64,000 bases of DNA from Streptomyces sp. ISL-1 (GCF_018614585.1 NZ_JAGGOI010000048.1:1-64000); one strand, 5' to 3'; shown: positions 52,177 to 60,177, counted from the first letter of the stretch. The notes: generated by a model not told the origin, from the sequence alone. Program-made: numbers and translations.

Positions 52177-53274
52177 CTAGACCGTGCCGGGGTCCTGGAC
52201 CGTGCCCCGCTCCCGCAGCGCCGCGTATCCCGGCCGGATCACCTCGTCGATGAGGCGGCGGCGCTCCGGCAGCGGCAGGAACGCCGACTCGACCGCGGCG
52301 ACCGTGAACTCCTCGAAGACCTCGGTGCCGTAGCCGAAAGCGTCCACCATGTGCTGGAACTCCTGGCTCATGGTGGTGCCGGAGACCAGGCGGTTGTCCG
52401 TGTTGAGCGTGATACGGAAACCGAGGCGGCGCAGCAGGTCGATGGGGTGCGTGGCGTAGTCCTTCGCCGCGCCCGTCTGGAGGTTGGACGTCGGGCAGAC
52501 CTCCAGGGCGATGCCGTTGTCGCGTATGTACGCGGCCAGGTGGCCCAGGTCCGCCGTGCCGTCGTCGTGCACCGTGATGTCGTCGGTGATGCGAACGCCG
52601 TGCCCGATCCGCTCGGCGCCGCAGATCTGCACCGCCTCGTGGATCGACTCGGCGCCGACGGCCTCGCCCGCGTGGATCGTGAAGTGGCAGTTGTGCCGCT
52701 TCAGATGCTGGAAGGCGGCCAGATGGCGGGCCGGCGGGTTGCCGATCTCACCGCCCGCGATGTCGAAGCCGGCGACCCCGCGCTCGCGGTGGGCTACCGT
52801 CAACTCGGCTATTTCCAAGGAGCGTTCGGTGTGGCGCATACCGGTGAGCAGGGCGCGGACCGTGATCCGGCCGCCGGTGCGGCGCTCGCCCTCGCGCAGG
52901 CCCGCGTTGACCGCGTCGACGACCTCGTCGAGGGTCAGGCCGCGCTCCAGGTGTTGCTCGGGGGCGTATCGCACCTCCGCGTAGACGACCCCGTCCGCCG
53001 CCAGGTCCTCGGCGCACTCCGCCGCGATGCGCTCCAGCGCCTCGGGGGTCTGCATCACCGCGCAGGTGTGGGCGAAGGTCTCCAGGTAGCGCTCCAGCGA
53101 GCCGGAGTCCGCGGCGTCGCGGAACCAGGTGGCGAGCGCGGCCGGGTCCTCGGTGGGCAGCTCGCGGTAGCCGCACTCCCGTGCCAGTTCGATGATCGTG
53201 GCGGGGCGCAGGCCGCCGTCGAGGTGGTCGTGGAGGACGGCCTTGGGCGCGCGGAGGATGTCAGACAAGTGCAT
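52177..53274 (-). CDS. add: adenosine deaminase
   Basis: A 365-residue adenosine deaminase. Zinc and catalytic motifs LHDHLDGGLRP (HxH), HAGEAVGAESIHE, GHGVRI and TLNTDNRLVSG are complete. It deaminates adenosine and deoxyadenosine to inosine in purine salvage. The stop lies 3 bases from the end of the convergent S66 gene. ATG at 53274 follows a TACACT hexamer 11 bases upstream and no RBS, so it may be translated from a leaderless mRNA; an in-frame ATG at 53307 is less likely. Confidence 0.92.
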   Translation of the reverse strand: MHLSDILRAPKAVLHDHLDGGLRPATIIELARECGYRELPTEDPAALATWFRDAADSGSLERYLETFAHTCAVMQTPEALERIAAECAEDLAADGVVYAEVRYAPEQHLERGLTLDEVVDAVNAGLREGERRTGGRITVRALLTGMRHTERSLEIAELTVAHRERGVAGFDIAGGEIGNPPARHLAAFQHLKRHNCHFTIHAGEAVGAESIHEAVQICGAERIGHGVRITDDITVHDDGTADLGHLAAYIRDNGIALEVCPTSNLQTGAAKDYATHPIDLLRRLGFRITLNTDNRLVSGTTMSQEFQHMVDAFGYGTEVFEEFTVAAVESAFLPLPERRRLIDEVIRPGYAALRERGTVQDPGTV

Positions 53275-53340
53275 GCACCGGGAGTGTACGCCACGTCTGA
53301 GGGACACGCCGTGACGGCGGTCTCCTCTCCGGCGCCGCGG

Positions 53341-54087
53341 TCAGTTCGACTGGAGTACGGGCATGGCGGGCGCACCGGTAGGCAGCATGTGCTTCGCCGC
53401 CAGGATCGGGATGTCACCGACCCGGACCACCTGCGTGACCAGCACCGCAGGGGTGTCGGGCGCCCGGCCCAGCTGCTCGCCGCGCCGCTGCCCGAGGAGG
53501 GTCGCGGTCACCCCGCTGTGACCGGTCAGCGCGACCCCGCGGGAGGCCGCGGCCAGCACCGCGAGCATGGAGGTGGCCGGAGCGGGCGTGGTCCGCAGCG
53601 CCTCGGCGAACGCCGGATGCTCCCGCTCCAGGACCTCTTCGGCGGCCGCCCACTCCTGGCTGAGCGCCGCCGCCGTGCCGTCCCCCGTCAGCAGCGACTC
53701 CCAGAAACGCAGCTCCGCCCTGGCCGGCGCGAGCAGATGCTGGGTGGTGAAGTCGGTGGGCTCCTCCACCGCGCGCAGCAGTGGCCGCACCCGGAGCGGC
53801 GAGCCGGTGGACAGCAGCTCCTCCAGGGGCTGGATGTACTCGTAACCCCGCCGCAGCGGGCGGTCGTTGACCGTCCGCCCGACTCCTCGGCGGACCGAGA
53901 GCAGTCCGTCCTCCTGGAGCAGCAGCAGCGCCTCGCGCAGGGCGGGCCTGCTGACCCCGAGCTCGGTCGCGAGCCGGGGCTCCGACGGCAGTGTGGAGCC
54001 CGGGGGATAGGTGCCCTCGTGGATGGCGTCGGCGATGCGCTCGTACAGAACGACGACTGGCCTCCGCTGTTGCCCGCTGACTGCCAT
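53341..54087 (-). CDS. GntR-family (UTRA-type) transcriptional regulator
   Basis: A 248-residue GntR/HutC-type repressor. The N-terminal wHTH (about 10-75) shows YERIADAIHEGTYPPGSTLP, SEPRLATELGVSRPALREAL and VRRGVGRTV; the C-terminal ligand domain is UTRA-like. ATG at 54087 with GGAGGG 4 bases upstream. Two related CTTGTC/GACAAG elements lie upstream at 54105-54116 and 54247-54259. The target is unknown; adenosine deaminase lies 66 bp downstream on the same strand. Confidence 0.88.
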   Translation of the reverse strand: MAVSGQQRRPVVVLYERIADAIHEGTYPPGSTLPSEPRLATELGVSRPALREALLLLQEDGLLSVRRGVGRTVNDRPLRRGYEYIQPLEELLSTGSPLRVRPLLRAVEEPTDFTTQHLLAPARAELRFWESLLTGDGTAAALSQEWAAAEEVLEREHPAFAEALRTTPAPATSMLAVLAAASRGVALTGHSGVTATLLGQRRGEQLGRAPDTPAVLVTQVVRVGDIPILAAKHMLPTGAPAMPVLQSN

Positions 54088-54104
54088 TGGCCCTCCTCGG
54101 CTCA

Positions 54105-54116
54105 CTTGTCAGCAAG
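54105..54116. promoter_or_regulatory. imperfect GntR operator half of a pair
   Basis: CTTG-TCAG-CAAG, 17 bp before the GntR start codon and similar to the fuller dyad at 54247-54259. Probably an autoregulatory site. Confidence 0.45.
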
Positions 54117-54246
54117 CTATGCGAGCCCGAGCGGTGGGGCAAACGCCCGCTGGATCCGGGATGAGCTGCGATTTGTCGGCCATCGGGAATTCGCGGTGAG
54201 CAGGGCGAGTCCTCTATGCGCGTAGAGTTCACCAGGTAGGAGGCTA

Positions 54247-54259
54247 CTTGTCTGACAAG
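54247..54259. promoter_or_regulatory. 13-bp GntR-type operator
   Basis: CTTGTC-T-GACAAG, a perfect 6-bp inverted repeat about 160 bp upstream of the GntR gene, typical of HutC/GntR binding sites. It lies at the border of the Tn3 remnant, so its natural target gene on the right may have been lost. Confidence 0.5.
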
Positions 54260-54325
54260 GCGGTGCTGTCTGGCGGCGGTGACTCCCAAAGATGCGCCCG
54301 GCTGTCCTCGCCCACCACTGAACCC

Positions 54326-54587
54326 GAGGTCGGGTGGGTGATCCGCACCGTCCAGCTGCCGCGCTACCTCTCGGACGCGCCGCTCCGAAGCCGGGTGACC
54401 GCCGCGACCAACAAGTTTGAGGCGTTCAACGGCTTCTCGGACCGGGTGCGCTTCAGTCAGCGCGGAGTTCACGTCGCTGGTGGCCAACCTGGTGATCTTC
54501 CCCAACACCCTGGGCATCGCGGACGTGGTCCGCCGGCTCCAGGCCGAGGGCTGGATCATTGACCCGCTGGACCTCGCCCGGATCTCC
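54326..54587 (+). pseudogene. Tn3-family transposase C-terminal remnant
   Basis: Translated pieces in two frames match the C-terminus of Tn3-family transposases: VIRTVQLPRYLSDAPLRSRV, TAATNKFEAFNGFSDRVRF in one frame, then TSLVANLVIFPNTLGIADVV and RRLQAEGWIIDPLDLARIS in another. The usual block of about 18 residues between the two pieces is missing, which produced the frameshift. The upstream part and the terminal inverted repeats are not visible, so it is a dead fragment. Confidence 0.75.
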
Positions 54588-54665
54588 AGCGGGCGCGGGT
54601 TGGTCATGCGACGGATGCCGTGTCGTGTCCCGAGGGTCAGTCCCGTCACCGTTCCAGCGCGCTCA

Positions 54666-55031
54666 TCAGGGACAGGCGCGGCCGGTCTGCAGGGTGGTGA
54701 CAGCCGCGGTGATGATGGTGTCGAGCCTGTCCCGGGTATTCGCCAGGTTGCTGATCTGGGTGTCGATGCGGTCCCGCTCCGCCGTCAGCCGGTCGAGCAG
54801 CTCGGGCGTCACCTCACCGGTCACGACGCACGGCAGAAGTTCCACGATCGACCTGCTCGGCAGCCCTGCCCCGTACAGCTGCTGGATCAGCAGTACGCGG
54901 TCGACGGCGCTGTCCGGATAGTGCCGTTGCCCGCTGGGGCTGCGTTCGGAGGCGAGCAGGTGCTGCTCTTCGTAGTACCGCAGCGCTCGCACGCTCACGC
55001 CTGTCCTGGTGGCGAGTTCCCCGATGCGCAT
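54666..55031 (-). CDS. MerR-family transcriptional regulator
   Basis: A 121-residue short MerR regulator: wHTH MRIGELATRTGVSVRALRYY-EEQ, the second wing, and a dimer helix with TPELLDRLTAERDRIDTQIS. No Cys-rich metal site; the 121-residue length suggests it senses through a minimal effector part. It lies beside its likely operator (55068-55089), shared with the enoyl-CoA hydratase promoter (55783-55798). ATG at 55031 preceded by GGGAGG. Confidence 0.87.
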   Translation of the reverse strand: MRIGELATRTGVSVRALRYYEEQHLLASERSPSGQRHYPDSAVDRVLLIQQLYGAGLPSRSIVELLPCVVTGEVTPELLDRLTAERDRIDTQISNLANTRDRLDTIITAAVTTLQTGRACP

Positions 55032-55067
55032 CGCGCCTCCCTTGCCTGTCAGGGTCCGACATTCCTA

Positions 55068-55089
55068 CCCCTGACGTCAGCGTAAGGGG
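55068..55089. promoter_or_regulatory. MerR operator, divergent side
   Basis: CCCCT-G-ACG-TCAG-CGT-A-AGGGG: 9-bp arms with one mismatch around TCAG, between the MerR gene and the broken SDR gene. It shares the core TGACGTCAGCGT with the site at 55783-55798. Confidence 0.6.
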
Positions 55090-55145
55090 CGGCCCCTTCG
55101 ATCAAGGCCGGATCCAGCGGAAGAGGGCAGCGGCACCCGGTCTCG

Positions 55146-55536
55146 GCGGCAACTGCGGCGTCCTATCCGCGTACCGCCGCGTACCTTCCCGTCCCCAACA
55201 TGGCCGTCTACGCGGCAGCCAAGGCGTTCGTGCTGAGCTTCACCGAGGCCCTGTGGCAGGAGTCCCGTGGCACCGGGTTGCGCGTGCTCGCACTGTCTCC
55301 CGGCGCGACCAGCACCGAGTTCTTCGACGTCCTCGGCACCAACGCCCGCGGACGGCGGCTCCAAACGCCAGCCCCCTGGGGAGGTCGTGGCGACGGCGCT
55401 GCGGGCCCTTGACCGCCGCACACCACCGCCGAGCGTCGTCTCCGGCCGACTCAACCGCGTGATGGCGAGCCTGGGCCGGGGGTTGAGCAGGCGTCGTGCG
55501 GTCCTGCTCATGGGATCCATGACCGCCGCACACTAG
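55146..55536 (+). pseudogene. SDR oxidoreductase remnant
   Basis: Encodes only the second half of a short-chain dehydrogenase: TAAYLPVPNMAVYAAAKAFV (the Y-x3-K active site), EALWQESRGTGLRVLALSPG, then a frameshift near 55364-55384 and continuation in another frame as EVVATALRALDRRTPPPSVV and GRLNRVMASLGRGLSRRRAV. The N-terminal Rossmann half (about 130 residues) is missing and no start codon fits. MerR-SDR divergent pairs with an operator between them are common in actinobacteria, so this is the decayed partner of the MerR gene. Confidence 0.75.
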
Positions 55537-55670
55537 GGTCTGGCTCTTCGAGCAGGTAGTTCGGCGTGCTGCCGCGCTCAGCAGGGGGACGCCGCCGTCA
55601 TGCTGCCCACCAGCACGCCGCCGGAGCCCCGAAGATCCACCGCACGCACCGCGCCCGTCGCCTCAAAGGG

Positions 55671-55716
55671 AGGCCCGAGGACCGGGACGGGCGCGCCTGT
55701 CCCGGTCCTCGGGCCT
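55671..55716. terminator. 18-bp perfect hairpin
   Basis: AGGCCCGAGGACCGGGAC (55671-55688) pairs perfectly with 55699-55716 around a 10-base loop. It follows the broken SDR gene and precedes the enoyl-CoA hydratase promoter, as expected of an SDR terminator that survived the gene's decay. Confidence 0.7.
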
Positions 55717-55776
55717 GCGGACGCGAAGCCGTGGCTTCGGCGATGCCGTGATCGGCGTGGCGCGCGTCACACCTTC

Positions 55777-55808
55777 TTGCCTCTGACGTCAGCGTCAGCT
55801 TTTAGCGT
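55777..55808 (+). promoter_or_regulatory. MerR-type promoter of the enoyl-CoA hydratase gene
   Basis: TTGCCT (55777-55782) and TAGCGT (55803-55808) are separated by 20 bp, the overlong spacer typical of MerR-activated promoters, and the spacer holds the perfect dyad CTGACG-TCAG-CGTCAG (55783-55798). The same core occurs beside the MerR gene at 55068-55089. Confidence 0.68.
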
Positions 55809-55857
55809 GATCGATGGAGGGCCTGCGGGCCGGAGAATCCACCGAGAGAAGGACGAG

Positions 55858-56730
55858 ATGTCGTCGTACGACGAATACACCAGTCTGCGCGTGGCGATCG
55901 ACGCGGGCGTGGCCCATGTCACGCTCGACAACCCGCCGGTCAACATGCTCGACACGGCACTCATCAACGAACTGCACGACTTCGCCGGGGCTGTCCGCGG
56001 GGACGAGCAGGTGCGCGTGATCGTGGTGCAGAGCGCCGACCCGGACTTCTTCGCCGCCCACGTCGACCTGAGCTTCATGCTCAAGCCGGAGACCTTCGCA
56101 GAGCTGGCCAACCCGAACGCTGTCGCCGGCGGCGACGAGTCGCTCCTCAATCCCATGCAGAAGCTGATGCTGCGCTTCCGCACGCTGCCGCAGGTGACGA
56201 TCGCCAAGCTCGCCGGGCGCCTTCGGGGCGGCGGTAACGAGCTGGCGATGGCACTCGACATGCGCTTCGCCGCCAAGGGGCGGACATGGCTCGCCCAGCC
56301 CGAGACCCGGATGGGCATCATCCCCGGTGGCGGGGGCACCCAGCTGCTGCCCCCGCTGGTGGGGCGCGCCAGGGCTCTGGAAGTGATCCTCGGCGGGAAC
56401 CTGTTCGACGCGGAGGTGGCCGAGCGCTACGGCTGGATCAACCGCGCGCTCCCGGCCGAGGAACTCGACGGCTTCGTCGACGCACTCGCCCGGCGCATCG
56501 CGGCGCTGCGCCCGGAACAGATCGCCGCGGCCAAGGCGGCGGTCGGGGCCGCATCGACCAGCGGCGGGCACCTGCTGGAGGGGCTCGGCGAGGAGAGCAA
56601 GGCACTGGGCGGGGTGTACCCGGCTCCGGACGCGGTGGTCGAGCGCATGCGCGCCGCCGTGGAGGCCGGCGCACAGACCCGCGAAGGCGAACTCGACCTG
56701 GAGGCTTCGCTGGACCGCGTTCCCTGGTAG
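55858..56730 (+). CDS. enoyl-CoA hydratase/isomerase family protein
   Basis: A 290-residue crotonase-fold protein. The oxyanion segment LAGRLRGGGNELAMALDMR includes the first catalytic Glu, and QPETRMGIIPGGGGTQLLPP the second, so hydratase activity is plausible. The substrate is unknown; a stand-alone gene with no beta-oxidation partner. ATG at 55858 with GAAGGA upstream. Promoter architecture points to control by the MerR protein at 54666-55031. It survives in a region otherwise full of remnants. Confidence 0.87.
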   Translation: MSSYDEYTSLRVAIDAGVAHVTLDNPPVNMLDTALINELHDFAGAVRGDEQVRVIVVQSADPDFFAAHVDLSFMLKPETFAELANPNAVAGGDESLLNPMQKLMLRFRTLPQVTIAKLAGRLRGGGNELAMALDMRFAAKGRTWLAQPETRMGIIPGGGGTQLLPPLVGRARALEVILGGNLFDAEVAERYGWINRALPAEELDGFVDALARRIAALRPEQIAAAKAAVGAASTSGGHLLEGLGEESKALGGVYPAPDAVVERMRAAVEAGAQTREGELDLEASLDRVPW

Positions 56731-56737
56731 GGCTTTG

Positions 56738-56895
56738 TCAGGTGTTGCCGTAGGGCTGCCATGGGGTGCCCAGGGTGGTCTTCAGCTCGCGGTAGTAGTG
56801 CTGGATGCGCCGGCGGAGCTTGGCGAGCCTGACCAGGTCGCGGGCGGGGATGTCGGCGGGCAGGTTCGAGATCCAGTACTTGACCGGCTCCTCCT
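56738..56895 (-). pseudogene. IS701-type transposase remnant
   Basis: The minus strand encodes KYWISNLPADIPARDLVRLA and KLRRRIQHYYRELKTTLG, matching the conserved end of the catalytic domain (the E of Y-RELK) of IS701/IS4-group transposases, then runs into a stop. The rest of the element and its terminal repeats are absent. It lies 8 bp after the enoyl-CoA hydratase stop. Confidence 0.7.
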
Positions 56896-57252
56896 GTCCC
56901 GGGTGCCAGTGGGCCGGCGGTCGCCGCCCCGGTTGAGGCGGTGCCGGTGGGTACGGCCCGAGCCGGCCGGGACCGGGGCCGCGCGCATAGATGCGCGAAG
57001 GATGCCTCCGATCTGAGCCGGTCAGGGTTGTCGCCCGCCGTGGCCAGGAGCTGGGCGGGGGTCTCATGCCGACGCCATGCAGTACGACCAGTTCGGCACC
57101 GCCCGGAGGCCGGCCATTCGCGCGGAGGACAGCCGAAGCGTCAGTCAGAGGGGCAGGCTTCCGAGCGGTACGACTACATCCCCACGGTCAGTCAACGGCA
57201 CACCCGGACCAGCGGCCGGCTGATCTAGCCGAAACTGCACGGTCGGTCGTAG
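56896..57252. other. non-coding decayed stretch
   Basis: 357 bp with no supported gene. A 48-codon frame from the ATG at 57077 (MQYDQFGTARRP) begins like some methyltransferases but loses all similarity after about 9 residues. Probably debris of the same decayed region. Confidence 0.4.
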
Positions 57253-57510
57253 TCAGGTGTCTTCGGGATCCAGCTCGAAGATGAAATAGATGCTCAGGCA
57301 GTAGGGCTCGTCCTCGCCATGGAGGAAGTCCCACGACACGTCTGACAGGCGGATTCGTTGTTCCCGCACCCACTCATGGGCTTTCTTGAAGGCTTCCGCG
57401 GCAGTTGTGGCGAGGAACAGCTTCCTGGCCATGGGATGCACGCCAGTCTCAGCGTCCGAGTCGTCGAAACCCTCCGGAACGTCCAGGCAGAAGTTGGGAT
57501 CGAGCTCCAT
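57253..57510 (-). CDS. small acidic protein of unknown function
   Basis: An 85-residue acidic protein (MELDPNFCLDVPEGFDDSD ... YFIFELDPEDT) with mixed alpha/beta character and no membrane segment. ATG at 57510 preceded by AAAGGGCG. Base composition is lower in GC than the neighbours, suggesting transfer. I do not recognise the family; the acidic, aromatic-rich composition is reminiscent of immunity-type or inhibitor proteins, but no toxin gene is adjacent. Confidence 0.6.
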   Translation of the reverse strand: MELDPNFCLDVPEGFDDSDAETGVHPMARKLFLATTAAEAFKKAHEWVREQRIRLSDVSWDFLHGEDEPYCLSIYFIFELDPEDT

Positions 57511-57933
57511 GGAGTGCGCCCTTTCCAGCCGATTCAGCCAGTACGAATTGACAGAGGTTGCCCTCTGAGCATGACGCCGGGTAAGACCGCCACACACCCG
57601 GAAGGGTTGCTTCTGCCGACCCTGCGGCGAGGTGACTCAGCCGATGAAACGGCCCCGCGATGATCCGAACGACACTGCCTGGCTAGCCGCAAGCGCCCGC
57701 CGGACGGACTGGTTCGGGCCGCACCGCGAGCCTTCGGGGCGAGCCGGCACAGGCATCCGCGCAGATCAACTGGCAACCGGCCACCGGCGGAGCGCACGCG
57801 CTCAGCCGGCTACCGGCGGACCGCACTCGCAGAGCACCGCCCCTCCATCAGTGGCGGACACTGCCCCGGCCCGCGCTCGGGGGCCTGCGAGTGCGTTCCT
57901 TCGCGGCTGCACGGCAAGCGAGTCCTCAACCCG
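57511..57933. other. 423-bp gap without a supported gene
   Basis: It contains the leader of the small acidic protein (minus strand) and a 6-bp hairpin CAGAGG-TTGC-CCTCTG (57552-57567). A frame from 57632 is open for over 200 codons but runs antisense to the HxlR gene and shows no family similarity. Confidence 0.4.
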
Positions 57934-58314
57934 TCAGGCGTCGAAGCGGTGGCGGGAGGCCTCGATGCTTCCGAGGTACTGGTGTGTCCAGTCGCACAGT
58001 CCGTCGATCGTCACCCGCAGGGCCTGGCCCGGCTCGGTGAGGGCGTACTCGACCCGCGGCGGCACGACGGGGTGCACCGTCCGCTCGACCAGACCGTTGC
58101 GCTCCAGCATGCGCAGGTTCTGGGTGAGCATCTTGTGGCTGACGCCCTCGATCTCGTCCCGCAACTCGCTGAAGCGCAGGGTGCGTTCACCGAGAGCCTC
58201 GATGATCAGGAGCGCCCACTTGTTGGCGACGTCCGAGAAGATCTCCCGCGCCAGAGAGTCCGCACGCCTCAGGTCCGCATCCTCGGGCGAGCCGCTGAAC
58301 TGCTTGGTCACCAT
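57934..58314 (-). CDS. HxlR-family transcriptional regulator
   Basis: A 126-residue winged-helix protein: LAREIFSDVANKWALLIIEA, LRFSELRDEIEGVSHKMLTQ and LRMLERNGLVERTVHPVVPPRVEYALTE wing. HxlR proteins often respond to aldehydes, quinones or redox stress. Divergently transcribed from the RidA-like gene 109 bp away, so this is the likely target. ATG at 58314 with no strong RBS. Confidence 0.9.
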   Translation of the reverse strand: MVTKQFSGSPEDADLRRADSLAREIFSDVANKWALLIIEALGERTLRFSELRDEIEGVSHKMLTQNLRMLERNGLVERTVHPVVPPRVEYALTEPGQALRVTIDGLCDWTHQYLGSIEASRHRFDA

Positions 58315-58327
58315 CAGGTTCCCCAGT

Positions 58328-58339
58328 CACTGAAAAGTG
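58328..58339. promoter_or_regulatory. possible HxlR site
   Basis: CACT-GAAA-AGTG (58328-58339), an inverted repeat in the HxlR/RidA divergent gap, similar in pattern to HxlR-type sites with an A-rich centre. Confidence 0.4.
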
Positions 58340-58370
58340 CGTTCTTCCATGTCAGCGGCCACTCTCCTAC

Positions 58371-58385
58371 GGTTCCTGAGTAACC
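58371..58385. promoter_or_regulatory. second inverted repeat in the HxlR/RidA gap
   Basis: GGTT-CCTGAGT-AACC, 39 bp before the RidA-like gene start. May be a second regulator site. Confidence 0.3.
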
Positions 58386-58423
58386 GCAAGAGAGCGGCTC
58401 TCATAGCAATGGAGGCAGACAGC

Positions 58424-58831
58424 ATGGCCATCACCCTGGTGAACCCCAACGGATTGCCGGAAATCGACGCCTACCGGCAGGTGTCGATCGCGACCGGGTC
58501 GAAGCTGGTCTTCATCGCCGGGCAGGTCGCCTGGGACGTCGACGGTGTCACGGTCGGCGAAGGCGACCTCGCCGCTCAGGTCGAGCAGTGCTACGTCAAC
58601 ATCGGCACCGCCCTGGCCGCGGCAGGCGCCTCCTTCGACGACGTGGCGAAACTGACCGTCTACGTCGTCGACTGGACCCCCGACAAGATGCCCCTGCTCA
58701 TGGAGGGGCTCGGTCGGGCGGCCGCGAAGCTGGGGGTCACCGCGACACCCCCTGCCTCGCTGCTGGGCGTAGCGGCACTGGACGTACCCGACCATCTGGT
58801 CGAGGTCGAAGCCACCGCCGTCATCGACTGA
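58424..58831 (+). CDS. RidA-family protein lacking the catalytic arginine
   Basis: A 135-residue RidA-fold protein (LVFIAGQVAWDVDG; NIGTALAAAGASFDDVAKLT; LVEVEATAVI). In place of the imine-deaminase Arg the segment reads TPPASLLGVAAL, so it is probably not a classical RidA. ATG at 58424 with GGAGG 8 bases upstream. Regulated, by position, by the HxlR protein. Confidence 0.88.
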   Translation: MAITLVNPNGLPEIDAYRQVSIATGSKLVFIAGQVAWDVDGVTVGEGDLAAQVEQCYVNIGTALAAAGASFDDVAKLTVYVVDWTPDKMPLLMEGLGRAAAKLGVTATPPASLLGVAALDVPDHLVEVEATAVID

Positions 58832-58977
58832 GCAGGCGCTCTTCGCCCCGGGACTGTCCGACCCCGGCGTCCGCCGCGGTGCGGGTGCCGGGCACGACGG
58901 GCCTGAGATCTGAGGCCGACGGCCGGGCTGTCAGTACCGGCTGGGACACTCCCACTTTGGACACCACACCCGAGCAG

Positions 58978-59454
58978 ATGAGCTCCCGGACAGCGGCCGG
59001 ATGGACCGTCACGCTCGCGGGCCTCGGAGCAGTCGCCGGCTTCGTCTGGGACGGGCCGTTCCTCGCCGTCGCCTGCGCCCTTTCCCTGGGAGGCGGCGCT
59101 GCCCTGGGCACGGTCCTGTCCCGCCGTCGAATGATCGCAACCATTCGGGAAGGACAGGGGAAGGCCGCCGGGCTCGGGTACGCCGACGGAATCTCGGACA
59201 TGGTGGTGCTGGAGATATCCGCGTACAGGACCTCCGTCTTTCCGCTGTCCGGCCCCGAAGCGGTAGACCCCGCCGAGCGCAGGGCGCGCCGTAAGGCCGC
59301 CTACCGGCTCACGGCCGCCGACGGGCTTCCCCACCACATTCGCGAGGCCGCGGCCGCAGCTCTCGAAGCGATCGACGACGCGCGTGACCGCGACACCCAG
59401 TCCGCCATCGAGGACCTCATGAAGGCCGTCCAGGAGCAGCGCCGCGGCATGTGA
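58978..59454 (+). CDS. small two-helix membrane protein
   Basis: A 158-residue protein with two hydrophobic segments (about 7-25 and 27-48: WTVTLAGLGAVAGFVWDG; FLAVACALSLGGGAALGTVL) and a charged cytosolic C-terminal helical tail (residues 60-158). No family recognised. ATG at 58978 chosen; a TTG at 58957 would add seven residues. Lies 146 bp after the RidA-like gene. Confidence 0.55.
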   Translation: MSSRTAAGWTVTLAGLGAVAGFVWDGPFLAVACALSLGGGAALGTVLSRRRMIATIREGQGKAAGLGYADGISDMVVLEISAYRTSVFPLSGPEAVDPAERRARRKAAYRLTAADGLPHHIREAAAAALEAIDDARDRDTQSAIEDLMKAVQEQRRGM

Positions 59455-59631
59455 CCGCAGCTACCGCCGGCCCTCTTCGTGGCCTGCACCCGAAGGTTCC
59501 CGAGGACCATCCCTCGCTGTGCCGTCCGACGATGTCCACGCCGCCTTTGGTGTCCAGCTCCAGCGCGGTATCCCTCACCCGTACGGCCCGCTACCGCACT
59601 CATAGGGCCAGAAACCGTTCATCCTGGTCCC

Positions 59632-60177
59632 ATGAGCCCCGCCTCCCCTTATCTCGCCGCAGCTCCGCGGGTCGGTATACGCCACTACGCGTACGAGGAC
59701 AGCGAAGAATTCACGGCGCTGGCCCGCCGGAGCACCGGTCACCACCGGCCCTGGCTCTTCCCGCCCATCACCGCGGAGGCGTACGCCGCCTACGCCCAGC
59801 GGATCATCGAGGACCCGGCCAAGTCCGGATTCCTCGTCTGCCGGCGGGAGTCGGGCCGCATCGCGGGCTTCATCAACATCAACAACATCGTCGAGGGCGG
59901 CTTCCGCAGCGGGGCCATCGGCTACGGCGCCTTCTCCCATGCCGTCGGCCACGGCCTGATGAGCGAGGGACTCGGCCTGGTCGTGCGGTACGCCTTCGGC
60001 CCGCTGCGCCTGCACCGGCTGGAGGCCAACATCCAGCCCGGGAACGCGTCGTCGATCGGGCTCGTACGCCGAGCCGGCTTCCGGCTCGAGGGCTTCTCGC
60101 CCGACTTCCTCTTCATCGACGGGGCCTGGCGCGACCACCAACGCTGGGCGATCACGGCGGAGATGCTCGACCGCTGA
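59632..60177 (+). CDS. GNAT-family acetyltransferase (RimJ/RimL-like)
   Basis: A 181-residue GNAT of the ribosomal-protein N-acetyltransferase group: IRHYAYEDSEEFTALARRS, GAIGYGAFSHAVGHGLMSEG (acetyl-CoA motif A region), LEANIQPGNASSIGLVRRAG and FRLEGF. The substrate is unknown. ATG at 59632; CATAGG about 25 bases upstream may be the -10. Confidence 0.87.
   Translation: MSPASPYLAAAPRVGIRHYAYEDSEEFTALARRSTGHHRPWLFPPITAEAYAAYAQRIIEDPAKSGFLVCRRESGRIAGFININNIVEGGFRSGAIGYGAFSHAVGHGLMSEGLGLVVRYAFGPLRLHRLEANIQPGNASSIGLVRRAGFRLEGFSPDFLFIDGAWRDHQRWAITAEMLDR

Larger units (their letters stand above)
55537..55857. other. intergenic region with hairpin and MerR-type promoter
   Basis: 321 bp without a supported gene. 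It contains the 18-bp hairpin at 55671-55716 and the promoter/operator at 55777-55808. Confidence 0.5.

Noticed and set aside
57077..57223. Small frame MQYDQFGTARRP, resembling a methyltransferase start
   Set aside because: Similarity is limited to about nine residues and the rest is low-complexity; treated as debris.
57632..58333. 233-codon plus-strand frame over the HxlR gene
   Set aside because: Half of it is antisense to a clear HxlR regulator, and the rest lacks any motif.
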